DNA of 10,908 nt from Bacteroidetes bacterium UBA1952. GTDB taxonomy: Bacteria; Bacteroidota; Bacteroidia; Chitinophagales; Chitinophagaceae. This document shows positions 1-6,379 of this stretch, piece after piece (within the stretch, counting starts at the first letter, position 1; every line of letters begins with the position of its first letter). The translations under genes and the position numbers were made by a program. The stretch is taken from contig DDEO01000185.1 in assembly GCA_002336725.1 (NCBI GenBank), forward strand, positions 1 through 10,908, written 5' to 3'. The notes beneath the pieces were generated by a model that saw nothing but the letters and a program-made list of their open reading frames with translations, searched no databases and was not told the origin of the DNA.

Positions 1-702
1 GACCTGCCGCGCAAAACGAGTATGTTGTTTTCGCTGGGCGGCGACGGCACCATCCTCGATGCGGTATGTCATGTAGGCAGCAGCGGGATTCCCATCATCG
101 GCATCAATCTGGGGCGGTTGGGCTTCCTGGCCGCCATTCCGGAAGAAGAAGTGGCATTGGCGATAGAGAGTCTGGTGCGCGGCTCCTACACCATCGAGCA
201 GCGCAGCCTCGTTCATCTGGATGCTTCCGTACCGCTTTTCGGAGACACGCCCTTTGCGCTCAACGAGTTTACCCTCCACCGCAAGGATTCGTCGTCTATG
301 ATTAAAATCCATACCTATCTGAACGGCGAATTTCTCAATACCTATTGGGCCGACGGCCTGATTGTGGCCACGCCTACCGGCTCCACGGGCTATTCTTTAT
401 CGTGTGGCGGGCCGGTGGTTTTTCCGCAGGCAAGCTCTTTCCTTATCACCGCCGTAGCGCCCCACAACCTCAATGTGCGGCCTATTATCGTGCCCGACGA
501 CAACGTCATTTCTTTTGAGGTAGAAGGCCGGGCCGAGCAGTTTCTGGCGACTTTGGATGCCCGAACCGAAGCCATTACCGCCGGCGTGCAGATGGCGGTG
601 CGCAAAGAAAGTTTTAAAATCTCGCTGGTGCGCCCCGACGAGCATAACTTCCTCAAAACCATCAAGCAGAAACTGTATTGGGGCGCTGATACGCGGAATT
701 AA
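1..702 (+). CDS. nadK: NAD kinase, 5'-truncated by the window edge
   Basis: NAD kinase phosphorylates NAD to NADP in the cytoplasm using ATP or polyphosphate. The reading frame is open from base 1, so the gene starts upstream; about 60 N-terminal residues are probably missing compared with the usual length near 290. Visible family motifs are the GGDG nucleotide-binding loop (bases 37-48), the LNEF segment with the conserved Asn-Glu pair (about 268-279), the glycine-rich TPTGSTGYS motif (about 373-399), and the HNLNVRPIIV segment near 462-491. The protein ends in a normal C-terminus at a TAA stop. An ATG at 22 lies just before GGDG and is internal, not the start. One TTCCGGAA palindrome (137-144) lies inside, read as Ile-Pro-Glu. 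The repeat-rich gap follows directly. The identification is firm. Confidence 0.95.
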   Translation, partial: DLPRKTSMLFSLGGDGTILDAVCHVGSSGIPIIGINLGRLGFLAAIPEEEVALAIESLVRGSYTIEQRSLVHLDASVPLFGDTPFALNEFTLHRKDSSSMIKIHTYLNGEFLNTYWADGLIVATPTGSTGYSLSCGGPVVFPQASSFLITAVAPHNLNVRPIIVPDDNVISFEVEGRAEQFLATLDARTEAITAGVQMAVRKESFKISLVRPDEHNFLKTIKQKLYWGADTRN

Positions 703-711
703 CCCTTCGGT

Positions 712-892
712 TGTTGGACGTTTCACGTTGGAGCCTTCGGCTTGGAGTGCTTCGCTGTTGGACGCTAAAGCTTTGGGAATGCTGCGCTGTTGGACGTTTC
801 ATGTTGGAGCCTTCGGCTTGGAGTGCTTGGCTGTTGGACGTTTCACGTTGGAGCCTTCGGCTTGGAGTGCTTCGCTGTTGGACGCTAAAGCT
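712..892. repeat. Mosaic repeat of 44- and 32-base units
   Basis: A 61-base block at 712-772 is repeated exactly at 832-892, offset by 120 bases. The region is built from units that begin GTTGGACG: 44-base units at 713-756, 789-832 and 833-876, and a 32-base unit at 757-788 that starts again at 877. The 44-base units contain the core GGAGCCTTCGGCTTGGAG, in which AGCC and GGCT can form a small hairpin around TTC. The middle copy differs at two positions. An open frame crosses the region, but its translation only mirrors the repeat, so I treat it as non-coding. A related core lies at 4040-4070, so the element is probably dispersed in the genome. Confidence 0.85.
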
Positions 893-935
893 GTTGGAGT
901 GTTCTGCAATATAAACCTACCGTTTCCTCCATGAT

Positions 936-1026
936 ACATGACACATGACACATGACACATGAAACATGACACATGAAACATGACACATGAAACATGACAC
1001 ATGACACATGAAACATGAAACATAAA
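936..1026. repeat. Heptamer tandem array ACATGAC/ACATGAA
   Basis: Twelve consecutive 7-base units (936-1019) are either ACATGAC or ACATGAA, followed by a degenerate thirteenth, ACATAAA. The order, with C for ACATGAC and A for ACATGAA, is C C C A C A C A C C A A. Every unit contains CATG. Because the period is 7, the translation cycles through all frames and yields Met/His/Cys/Val-rich low-complexity peptides on the minus strand; I regard those as artefacts. The array ends 12 bases before the ATG of the oxidoreductase-like remnant. Confidence 0.9.
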
Positions 1027-1038
1027 TCCCTGTTCATT

Positions 1039-1137
1039 ATGAAACGCGACGGCGCGCGCAAAAGCATCTGGCAGACGGAAGCTGCCTATATTCCGCAATC
1101 CAATCCAGATACCAATACGGTGTATGATACCAAATAG
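1039..1137 (+). pseudogene. Remnant: N-terminus of a probable FAD-dependent oxidoreductase
   Basis: A 32-codon frame with codon choice typical of the neighbouring genes begins MKRDGARKSIWQ and ends NTVYDTK before a TAG. From memory of Bacteroidota proteins, this resembles the start of DAO-type FAD-dependent oxidoreductases, which begin MKRDG..SLWQ and reach YDV.IVGGGITG at about residue 30-35. Here the frame stops just where the dinucleotide-binding strand should begin, and no continuation is visible in any frame downstream. I read it as the 5' stub of a gene lost by deletion, with repeats on both sides. It could also be a short peptide gene or a repeat carrying a captured gene start. The family assignment rests on a short match and is tentative. 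Confidence 0.45.
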
Positions 1138-1160
1138 ACGGCTAAAATAGACGGCTAAAA
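1135..1160. repeat. 13-base direct repeat, two copies
   Basis: TAGACGGCTAAAA occurs twice head to tail (1135-1147 and 1148-1160). The first copy contains the stop codon of the oxidoreductase-like remnant. It may mark slippage or the junction where the rest of that gene was lost. Confidence 0.7.
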
Positions 1161-1174
1161 TGAATACCGCAATC

Positions 1175-1216
1175 GGCTCCCTTCTTCCGCCAGAGGCGGA
1201 GGCCGGGGGTGAGGCC
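1175..1216. repeat. Probable REP-like intergenic element
   Basis: The segment contains CTTCCGCC-AGA-GGCGGAGG, which can fold into an eight-pair hairpin with one wobble, followed by CCGGGGGTGAGG. Elements of this form (CTCCC, a short hairpin, then CGGGGGTGAGG) are familiar as dispersed non-coding repeats in many bacterial genomes. Only one copy lies in this window, so the call rests on recognition. Confidence 0.4.
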
Positions 1217-1362
1217 AACGCGATGCATGATTTAGCTGGCTAAATGGTATAAGAGCGCGGGCGCAAACGTCCCTGACTTATTTCCGGAACAGGGCGGGGC
1301 TTTTTTCCGGAAATTCAGGCTTGAACGCAACTTCTCCCCGTAGCGGCAAAGCAAAGATCCTG

Positions 1363-1395
1363 TTCGTGTCCATTCGTGTTATTCGTGGCCAAAAA
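1363..1395. repeat. Interspersed repeat with TTCGTG triplication
   Basis: TTCGTG is repeated three times at 9-10-base spacing (TTCGTGTCCA, TTCGTGTTA, TTCGTGGCC) and is followed by an A run. I recognise this as a widespread non-coding sequence found upstream of genes in many environmental Bacteroidota, but there is only one copy here. It ends 22 bases before the PIG-L start codon, so the longer in-frame start at 1376 would translate the repeat. That argues for the ATG at 1418. Confidence 0.45.
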
Positions 1396-1404
1396 CGCCG
1401 CCGC

Positions 1405-1412
1405 TAATTTTG
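1405..1412 (+). promoter_or_regulatory. Possible -7 box TAATTTTG
   Basis: The octamer matches the Bacteroidota TAnnTTTG -7 consensus exactly. It lies only five bases before the ATG of the PIG-L gene, so a transcript from it would have almost no leader. No clear -33 TTG element is seen at the usual distance. Confidence 0.35.
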
Positions 1413-1417
1413 TCCCC

Positions 1418-3970
1418 ATGAAAAAAGCCCTGCTCCTTTCCATCCTGCTCCTCCTCCACTTTTCCGGAAATGCGCAGGGCTGGAAACCCTACCGGCAACT
1501 CAGCAGCGCCGAAATGCTGCACGAGGTGCAAAAGCTCGGCGTTACCGGCTCGGCGCTCTACATTGCCGCCCACCCCGACGACGAAAACACCCGCGTTCTG
1601 GCATGGCTGGCCAATGAGAAAAAAGTGCGCACCGGCTACCTCTCGCTCACGCGCGGCGACGGCGGCCAAAACCTGATTGGAACGGAACAAGGCGAAGCAC
1701 TCGGCATCATCCGTACGCAGGAACTGCTCGCCGCCCGCCGCATTGACGGCGCAGAACAATTTTTTACCCGCGCCTACGACTTCGGCTATTCCAAAAATCC
1801 GGAAGAAACCTTTCGCTTCTGGAACCACGACTCGGTGCTCTCGGACGTGGTTTGGGTCATCCGGAAATTCCGACCCGATATTATCATCACCCGTTTCCCC
1901 ACAACCGGCGAAGGCGGACACGGCCACCACACCGCCTCGGCCATGCTGGCGGTAGAAGCCTTTGACGCCGCCGCCGACCCGAACCGTTTTCCGGAACAAT
2001 TGCAGTACGTGCAGCCCTGGAAAACCAAGCGCCTGTTCTGGAACACCTTCAACTTTGGCGGCAACAATACCACAAGCGAAGACCAGATTAAAGTGGACGT
2101 CGGCGGCTACAATGCGCTGCTCGGCAAAAGCTACGGCGAGATTGCCGCCGAGGCCCGCACGATGCACAAAAGCCAGGGCTTTGGCACGGCGCTGCAACGC
2201 GGCAGCAGCCTGGAATATTTCAAACAACTCAAAGGCGACCCGGTAAAAAGCGATTTATTTGAAGGGATAGATTTGACGTGGGGAAGAATCAGAAATTCCG
2301 AGGAAATACAAACTACTATTGAGGATGTCATTGCGGACTTCAATATCCTTCACCCAGAAAAGAGCGTCCCCTATCTATTTAAGATTCAGAACCTAATTGG
2401 TTTCCAGAAAAGTACTTTTTTGAGTAAAGGTGGGCAAACTTCAATACAGGTGTATGAAGATGAACTTGGTGGTTGGCTAGACTTAAAAAGAAAGAAAGTA
2501 AATGAATTAATAGGCCTTTGCTCAGGAGCCTTTCCAGAAGTCGTCTCAACAGTTCAAAGCGCCAGCCTAGGAAGCCGACTAAGTATAGTTCCACAAGTGG
2601 TCAATCGTTCAAAAGTTATTGATAGTTTGGGAGACCTTGGTATCACTGCCTTAGACAGTCCTAATGGGAAAAGATTCGTTCTGCTTCGGGAAAAATTGCC
2701 ATTCATGAAGGAATACAAGGACACCTTTCGCATATTGCCAACAAAAGAGGAAAATGGAACTACTAGTCCCTACTGGCTAGATAAACCACGTTCTATCGGA
2801 CTTTTTAACGTTGAAGATTTTGCTTTACTTGGTAGACCAGAAGCAGAGTCGCCGTGGACATCCTTTTTATTCTTCTCGGGAAAAGAGGCTTTTAGAATAC
2901 GGCGACCTATCGTTTATAAAACCACCGACCCTGTCAAAGGCGAAATCTACCAACCGCTGCAAATTCTGCCGGAAGTAACGCTCGATATCCTGGCCAACTC
3001 GTTGGTGTTTGAAAACTACCAGCCGAAGATTATTTATGTAAAAATCCGCTGCCACGCCGACAGTATTTCCGGAAATCTGGAGCTAAACGCGCCTACCGGT
3101 TGGGCCATGCAGCGCAAACCCGGGAAAATAACGCTTCGCAAAGGCGGCGACACCACCATTCCCATTCGCTTCACGCCCACACGCGACGCGGCCAACTATT
3201 TCTTTAAACCCGTTTTTGTCTCCGGCGAAAAACGCTTTAACCAGCACGCGCGGCTCATCCATTATCCTCACATCCCCGACCAGACCTACCTGAACGAAGC
3301 CAAAGCCTACATGACAGCGTTTCCGTTGGAAAAAGGCACGGCTAAAAACATTGGCTACATCGCCGGTGCGGGCGACGAAGTGCCGGAAGCCCTGCGCAAC
3401 GTGGGCTACTCCGTTACCGAGCTTTCCCAAAAAGAAATAGAAGCCGGCAACCTCTCCCGCTACGACGCGATTGTTACCGGCGTACGGGCCTATAACACGC
3501 AGGACTGGCTTCAGGATGCCTACCCGCGCCTGATGGACTATGTGAAGGCCGGCGGCAACCTGATTGTGCAATACAACACCAACAGCCGCATTGGCCCGGT
3601 GAAAGCACAGATTGGCCCAGATTCGTTTACCATCACCCGCGACCGCGTTACCGACGAAAATGCCGCAGTAACCTTCCTCGCGCCACAGCATCCGGCGCTG
3701 AACAAGCCCAACAAGATTTCCGGAAAAGATTTTGAAGGCTGGATTCAGGAGCGCAGCATCTACCACGCGGGCAACTGGGCACCGGCTTTCACGCCCCTGC
3801 TTTCGATGGCCGACCCGGGCGAAAAACCCTCCGACGGCAGCCTGATTGTAATGCCCTACGGCAAAGGCAATTTCGTCTATACCGGCCTGGTATTTTTCCG
3901 GGAACTGCCGGCGGGCATTCCGGGCGCGTACCGGTTGTTTGCCAATCTGCTGGCCCTGCCGAAGCGGTAG
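1418..3970 (+). CDS. Secreted PIG-L/LmbE-family deacetylase with C-terminal amidotransferase-like domain
   Basis: The protein has 850 aa. The start at 1418 gives a clean signal peptide (MKKALLLSILLLLHFSGNAQ), so it is exported. The PIG-L/LmbE domain spans about residues 45-240, with the zinc and catalytic motif AHPDDE (51-56) and the third-histidine region GGHGHHT (about 166-172). This family removes N-acetyl groups from sugar-linked substrates; the substrate here is unknown. The middle (about 250-620) is probably beta-rich. From about 640 to 850 a Rossmann-like region (GYIAGAGDEVPEAL, then YDAIVTGVRAYN and GGNLIVQYNT) resembles class I glutamine amidotransferase or ThuA folds; I see no catalytic Cys motif. 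Residues about 278-499 are encoded by strikingly AT-richer DNA with repeated AGA arginine codons, yet the frame stays intact. It faces the minus-strand genes convergently. Family certain, substrate not. Confidence 0.9.
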   Translation: MKKALLLSILLLLHFSGNAQGWKPYRQLSSAEMLHEVQKLGVTGSALYIAAHPDDENTRVLAWLANEKKVRTGYLSLTRGDGGQNLIGTEQGEALGIIRTQELLAARRIDGAEQFFTRAYDFGYSKNPEETFRFWNHDSVLSDVVWVIRKFRPDIIITRFPTTGEGGHGHHTASAMLAVEAFDAAADPNRFPEQLQYVQPWKTKRLFWNTFNFGGNNTTSEDQIKVDVGGYNALLGKSYGEIAAEARTMHKSQGFGTALQRGSSLEYFKQLKGDPVKSDLFEGIDLTWGRIRNSEEIQTTIEDVIADFNILHPEKSVPYLFKIQNLIGFQKSTFLSKGGQTSIQVYEDELGGWLDLKRKKVNELIGLCSGAFPEVVSTVQSASLGSRLSIVPQVVNRSKVIDSLGDLGITALDSPNGKRFVLLREKLPFMKEYKDTFRILPTKEENGTTSPYWLDKPRSIGLFNVEDFALLGRPEAESPWTSFLFFSGKEAFRIRRPIVYKTTDPVKGEIYQPLQILPEVTLDILANSLVFENYQPKIIYVKIRCHADSISGNLELNAPTGWAMQRKPGKITLRKGGDTTIPIRFTPTRDAANYFFKPVFVSGEKRFNQHARLIHYPHIPDQTYLNEAKAYMTAFPLEKGTAKNIGYIAGAGDEVPEALRNVGYSVTELSQKEIEAGNLSRYDAIVTGVRAYNTQDWLQDAYPRLMDYVKAGGNLIVQYNTNSRIGPVKAQIGPDSFTITRDRVTDENAAVTFLAPQHPALNKPNKISGKDFEGWIQERSIYHAGNWAPAFTPLLSMADPGEKPSDGSLIVMPYGKGNFVYTGLVFFRELPAGIPGAYRLFANLLALPKR
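2250..2920. other. Low-GC segment inside the PIG-L gene
   Basis: By hand count, 246 of 600 bases (41%) are G or C at 2281-2880. Flanking 60-base samples reach 68% (2101-2160) and 58% (3121-3180). Codons change with it: at least six AGA arginine codons occur here, while the flanks favour CGC, CGT and CGG, and TTA leucine and AT-ending codons are common. None of the 17 TTCCGGAA palindromes falls in it, although three lie elsewhere in the same gene. The reading frame is unbroken, so a homologous replacement from a lower-GC relative is the simplest reading. The edges are approximate. Confidence 0.75.
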
Positions 3971-4039
3971 GGAAGAGACAAAAGACGATAGATAAAAGAC
4001 AAAAGAGGAATTGAATCCCATCTATCGGCACCCCGGAAC

Positions 4040-4070
4040 GGAGCCTTTTCGGCTTGGAGCCGCTTAAAGT
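4040..4070. repeat. Dispersed copy of the GGAGCC...GGCTTGGAG repeat core
   Basis: GGAGCCTTTTCGGCTTGGAG matches the core of the 44-base units at 712-892 with two extra T residues, and a CGCTTAAAGT tail follows. AGCC and GGCT can pair as in the other copies. It supports the view that the element is spread through intergenic DNA. Confidence 0.55.
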
Positions 4071-4142
4071 CCATTCCGCAGAGCTAAGGAACTTATACTG
4101 CTTTCAATTTAGTAACAACCTATTGTTGGTGGCTATTTCGCA

Positions 4143-4168
4143 GAACGCCCCGCCAACGGCGGGGTTCC
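4143..4168. other. Stable GC-rich hairpin
   Basis: CCCCGCC (4148-4154) and GGCGGGG (4158-4164) form a perfect seven-pair stem around AAC, with flanking AA/TT able to extend it past a bulge. There is no T run, so it is not a standard terminator. It lies in the convergent gap after the PIG-L gene and may help stop transcription or belong to a dispersed repeat. Confidence 0.5.
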
Positions 4169-4194
4169 TACACACATAACGTCAGTCAGCAAAT

Positions 4195-4235
4195 AAAAAC
4201 ACCTGTCAGGTTTTTGAAACCTGACAGGTGTTTTT
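4195..4235. terminator. Bidirectional terminator, perfect 19-bp stem
   Basis: The arms at 4195-4213 and 4217-4235 are exact reverse complements around a TTG loop. Each strand begins the stem with AAAAA and ends it with TTTTT, so it works as an intrinsic terminator in both directions. It lies between the convergent PIG-L gene and the small minus-strand gene ending at 4248. The CCTGTCAGGTTT...AAACCTGACAGG core is a sequence I recognise as common in Bacteroidota intergenic regions. Confidence 0.9.
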
Positions 4236-4247
4236 GTATAAAGAGGA

Positions 4248-4439
4248 CTAAAATTTCCGGAAAATTTCTTCCCCACTTACGAGGTCTGTGGTATCTACCT
4301 CCTGCATAAGCTTTAGCAAGCCGGCATTCTCAAGTGCTTCCGCTGGAATTTCGGCGATGCCCAAGCCCAGCTTTTGGAGCAGTTCTGTCAAAAACTGCAT
4401 TTCGGAAGCGTCTTTCGGCGTGATGAGAAGGGAATTCAT
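4248..4439 (-). CDS. Small antitoxin-like protein, orphan
   Basis: The protein has 63 aa, starting MNSLLITPKD and ending SGEEIFRKF. The ATG at 4439 is chosen over one at 4487 because the N-terminus then matches a Bacteroidota small-protein pattern that I remember: a short beta strand (LLI.PK), a helix (FLTELLQKLGL), a second helix with an acidic patch (PAEALENAGLLKLMQEVD), and a C-terminal S.EEI..K. Such proteins often precede RelE/ParE-type toxins and are annotated as antitoxins. No toxin gene follows here: the next 277 bases hold only repeats and a terminator. The function is therefore open; it could be a solitary regulator or the survivor of a broken toxin-antitoxin pair. Its last codons contain a TTTCCGGAAA palindrome, read as Phe-Arg-Lys. 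Confidence 0.65.
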   Translation of the reverse strand: MNSLLITPKDASEMQFLTELLQKLGLGIAEIPAEALENAGLLKLMQEVDTTDLVSGEEIFRKF

Positions 4440-4487
4440 AGACGTAAAAATACGAATTTTCAGCCAGCCGTTTGTAGGGATGAACAT

Positions 4488-4514
4488 AAAAAAAGACGCC
4501 CGGTTTGGACGTCT
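4488..4514 (-). terminator. Intrinsic terminator after the DUF2911 gene
   Basis: Read on the minus strand, AGACGTCC pairs with GGGCGTCT (one G-U wobble) around a five-base loop and is followed by seven T. The wobble becomes an A-C mismatch on the other strand, so the element is oriented to the minus strand. It lies 26 bases past the DUF2911 stop codon. Confidence 0.75.
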
Positions 4515-4539
4515 CTACACCGGAAATTTCCGGAAATTC

Positions 4540-5385
4540 TTACTTCATTTTCGCCTGCGCGATGAGCTTTTCGTTCATCGTTACATAATCGGCGTTCTGC
4601 GCGGCACGGGCCAAATCCATAGACTTTTGCGCCGAGGCAATAGCGCCGGCTTTGTCGCCCTGCTTCAGCTGGATTTTAGCTTTCAGGTGTTGCATCCAGA
4701 AGGCTTTCGGGTTTTGCTCGATGGCCTTGTTTACCCACGTCAGCGCCTGACCGAGGTCTTTGTCATTGTCGTAGTAATAACCGGCAGCCTGGAAATACGG
4801 GCGGCTGTCCACTTCCAGGGTTTTGGAAATAGTAGCCATAATCTTCTGGTCGATATCGGCTTTCACGGCAAACGAAGCACGGGTGTTTTCCCACATAATA
4901 TCCATCCGGGCACTATTGGCCGTCAGGTCGCCGATATTGATGGTAAACGTCTCCACGCGGTCGGCAAGGCGGGCGGGAATTATCGTTACGCGCAGGGCTT
5001 CGTCGGCGGTGTTGTAATTGGCTACGTCGCCACCGAGGTTCAGGTTTTTGCTAAACAGGATTTCCCAGCGGTCTTTGGCCGGAATGGTGTAGAGCGCATA
5101 GGTTCCGGCGGCCAGCGGCTTGCCTTCGATGGTTACGTCTTCGCCAAAAGTGATTTTGGTAGCGCCGTTTGCGCCGGTGCGCCACACTTTGCCAAACGGC
5201 ACCACATCGCCATAAATCGTGCGGCCTTTGGCCGACGGGCGCGAGTATTCCACCTTGATATTAGACAGGGCAAACGCCTGATCAACGGTTTGCAGCGGCG
5301 AAGGGGCCGGTACTTTCAGGCCCTGGGCGAACACGGTTCCGGAAAACAGAAAGCCAGCGAGCGCAAGCGTCAAAAGTTTTTTCAT
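4540..5385 (-). CDS. Secreted DUF2911 protein with C-terminal TPR-like helices
   Basis: The protein has 281 aa. The start at 5385 gives a clean signal peptide (MKKLLTLALAGFLFSGTVFA followed by Q), so it enters the periplasm or outer envelope. The DUF2911 region follows at about 25-160, with the characteristic VEYSRPSAKGRTIYG, PFGKVWRTGANGAT and LAAGTYALYTIP segments. From about 190 to the end lie helical pairs (AAGYYYDNDKDLGQALTWVNKAI, AKIQLKQGDKAGAIASAQKSM) resembling tetratricopeptide repeats, which commonly bind other proteins. DUF2911 has no known biochemical role; it is common in Bacteroidota and often exported. A -7 box (5412-5419) lies 26 bases upstream and a terminator follows, so it is probably a single transcription unit. 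Confidence 0.88.
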   Translation of the reverse strand: MKKLLTLALAGFLFSGTVFAQGLKVPAPSPLQTVDQAFALSNIKVEYSRPSAKGRTIYGDVVPFGKVWRTGANGATKITFGEDVTIEGKPLAAGTYALYTIPAKDRWEILFSKNLNLGGDVANYNTADEALRVTIIPARLADRVETFTINIGDLTANSARMDIMWENTRASFAVKADIDQKIMATISKTLEVDSRPYFQAAGYYYDNDKDLGQALTWVNKAIEQNPKAFWMQHLKAKIQLKQGDKAGAIASAQKSMDLARAAQNADYVTMNEKLIAQAKMK

Positions 5386-5411
5386 AAAAAAAAGTGTGTT
5401 TTGGGAAGCCG

Positions 5412-5419
5412 CGAAGGTA
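5412..5419 (-). promoter_or_regulatory. Probable -7 box TACCTTCG
   Basis: Read on the minus strand, TACCTTCG matches TAnnTTTG at all but one fixed position and is followed by CGGC, a frequent context for Bacteroidota promoters. It lies 26 bases before the DUF2911 start codon. I find no clear -33 element. Confidence 0.5.
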
Positions 5420-5502
5420 GGCACAGGCAAAGGGATGCCCGGTTATACGACTTATCGGGCAACCGGCATTTCGCCCGCCGGGTTATCAAGTCGTGGATGC
5501 TT

Positions 5503-6369
5503 CTAAAATCCTTTAGGCCGCACAAGCGTAAACACCCGCGAGATGTTGAAGCCAAAGCGAATGTCGCCATCGCCGATTTTGCCGCGCGTTTCGCCAATGT
5601 AGCTGCGCTCGGTCATGCCGGGAGCGTTGGTGAAATGGAGTTGAAAAACGTGTCCGCCGGTTTCAATATCAAAGCCAATGGCTACGGCATCGGTCGTGCC
5701 GGAGAGGCGGTCGCCCAATACCGGAAAATACTCGGCGTTGAAGGTTACGCGGCGGCTCAGCCGGATGCGTCCGCCAATGCCGAGGGCAAAAAGATTGTTG
5801 GGGTCGGCCTGAAGCGGAACGAGGTTGTAGTGCGAAAAAGTGGGCGAGAGTTGCAGCGAAAAGCGGTCGCCAAACTTGCGGGCAATCAGGATTTGATGGG
5901 TATAGCTCAAGTTCTGCAACGCACTATATCCGTTGCCCGTGCGTTCGCTCACGGCGCCCACATAGCTCACCGAAAGCGGCATTCCGGAAGTGCGCTGACG
6001 CAGCAGTTTTATCTTGGCATAGCCGTCTATTTCTTTGTTGTAACCGCTGCGGCCAATGCCCACCATAATGCCATCGGTGATGCCGTAGTCGAGCATCAGT
6101 TTGGTGGTAGCGCCGTCGAGGCCGAAAAAGTCGTGCAGGCCGTTTTGCAGGGTATTAAAGCGGTGCGAAATCCGGAAATCCAGCACGCCGGCAGCGAGGT
6201 TTTCGATGCTATGCTCCGTTACGACCCGTGTAGTTTTGAAGGTAGCAATCACCGGCTGCGGCTTTGTTTTCTCCGTGCCGAGCGCATCCAGTAGATTGCC
6301 GTCGTTGCCGGTTTGGGAAAAGCCGGAAATTCCGGAAAACAAACACAGCAGCAGGGTGATATATTTCAT
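5503..6369 (-). CDS. DUF5777 family beta-barrel outer-membrane protein
   Basis: The protein has 288 aa. The start at 6369 gives a signal peptide (MKYITLLLCLFSGISGFSQ). The mature part alternates short beta strands and turns: an early FKTTRVVTEHSIENLAAGVLDFRISHRFN-type strand pair, GLDGATTKLMLDYGITDGIMVGIGRS, and a C-terminal run ending in Phe (RPKGF), as is usual for outer-membrane barrels. This pattern fits DUF5777, a Bacteroidota family that often occurs with haem or c-type cytochrome proteins; no such partner is visible here. An exact -7 box (TACCTTTG, 6399-6406) lies 29 bases upstream, flanked by an inverted repeat. The gap to the DUF2911 gene is 117 bases and that gene has its own -7 box, so the two are probably transcribed separately. 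The function is unknown. Confidence 0.82.
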   Translation of the reverse strand: MKYITLLLCLFSGISGFSQTGNDGNLLDALGTEKTKPQPVIATFKTTRVVTEHSIENLAAGVLDFRISHRFNTLQNGLHDFFGLDGATTKLMLDYGITDGIMVGIGRSGYNKEIDGYAKIKLLRQRTSGMPLSVSYVGAVSERTGNGYSALQNLSYTHQILIARKFGDRFSLQLSPTFSHYNLVPLQADPNNLFALGIGGRIRLSRRVTFNAEYFPVLGDRLSGTTDAVAIGFDIETGGHVFQLHFTNAPGMTERSYIGETRGKIGDGDIRFGFNISRVFTLVRPKGF

Positions 6370-6379
6370 GTGGATAAAT

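Noticed and set aside
936..1026. CRISPR array
   Set aside because: The 7-base period without spacers is far too short for CRISPR repeats, and no cas genes are present.
799..1218. Minus-strand open frame rich in Met-His-Val-Ser-Cys
   Set aside because: It is the translation of the heptamer array and the 44-base repeats. The period-7 unit produces this composition without selection.
1210..1300. tRNA-like D-arm (TTTAGCTGGCTAAATGGTATAAGAGC region) near 1228-1256
   Set aside because: No T-arm (GTTCRA), no matching acceptor stem and no CCA are found downstream. The resemblance is limited to the D-arm and a short IR.
1282..1312. Terminator formed by two TTCCGGAA sites around a GC-rich segment with T6
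   Set aside because: The arms are 8 bases with a 15-base loop, and the T run lies inside the structure rather than after it. The sites are better explained by the iterated palindrome.
3083..4021. Minus-strand open frame of 312 codons at the PIG-L 3' end
   Set aside because: It is antisense to the well-supported C-terminal domain of the PIG-L protein and shows no family motif.
4288..6294. Plus-strand open frame of 668 codons
   Set aside because: It lies antisense to three minus-strand genes with clear families and signal peptides. Its translation is His/Arg/Gly-rich with no family motif, and high GC explains the lack of stops.
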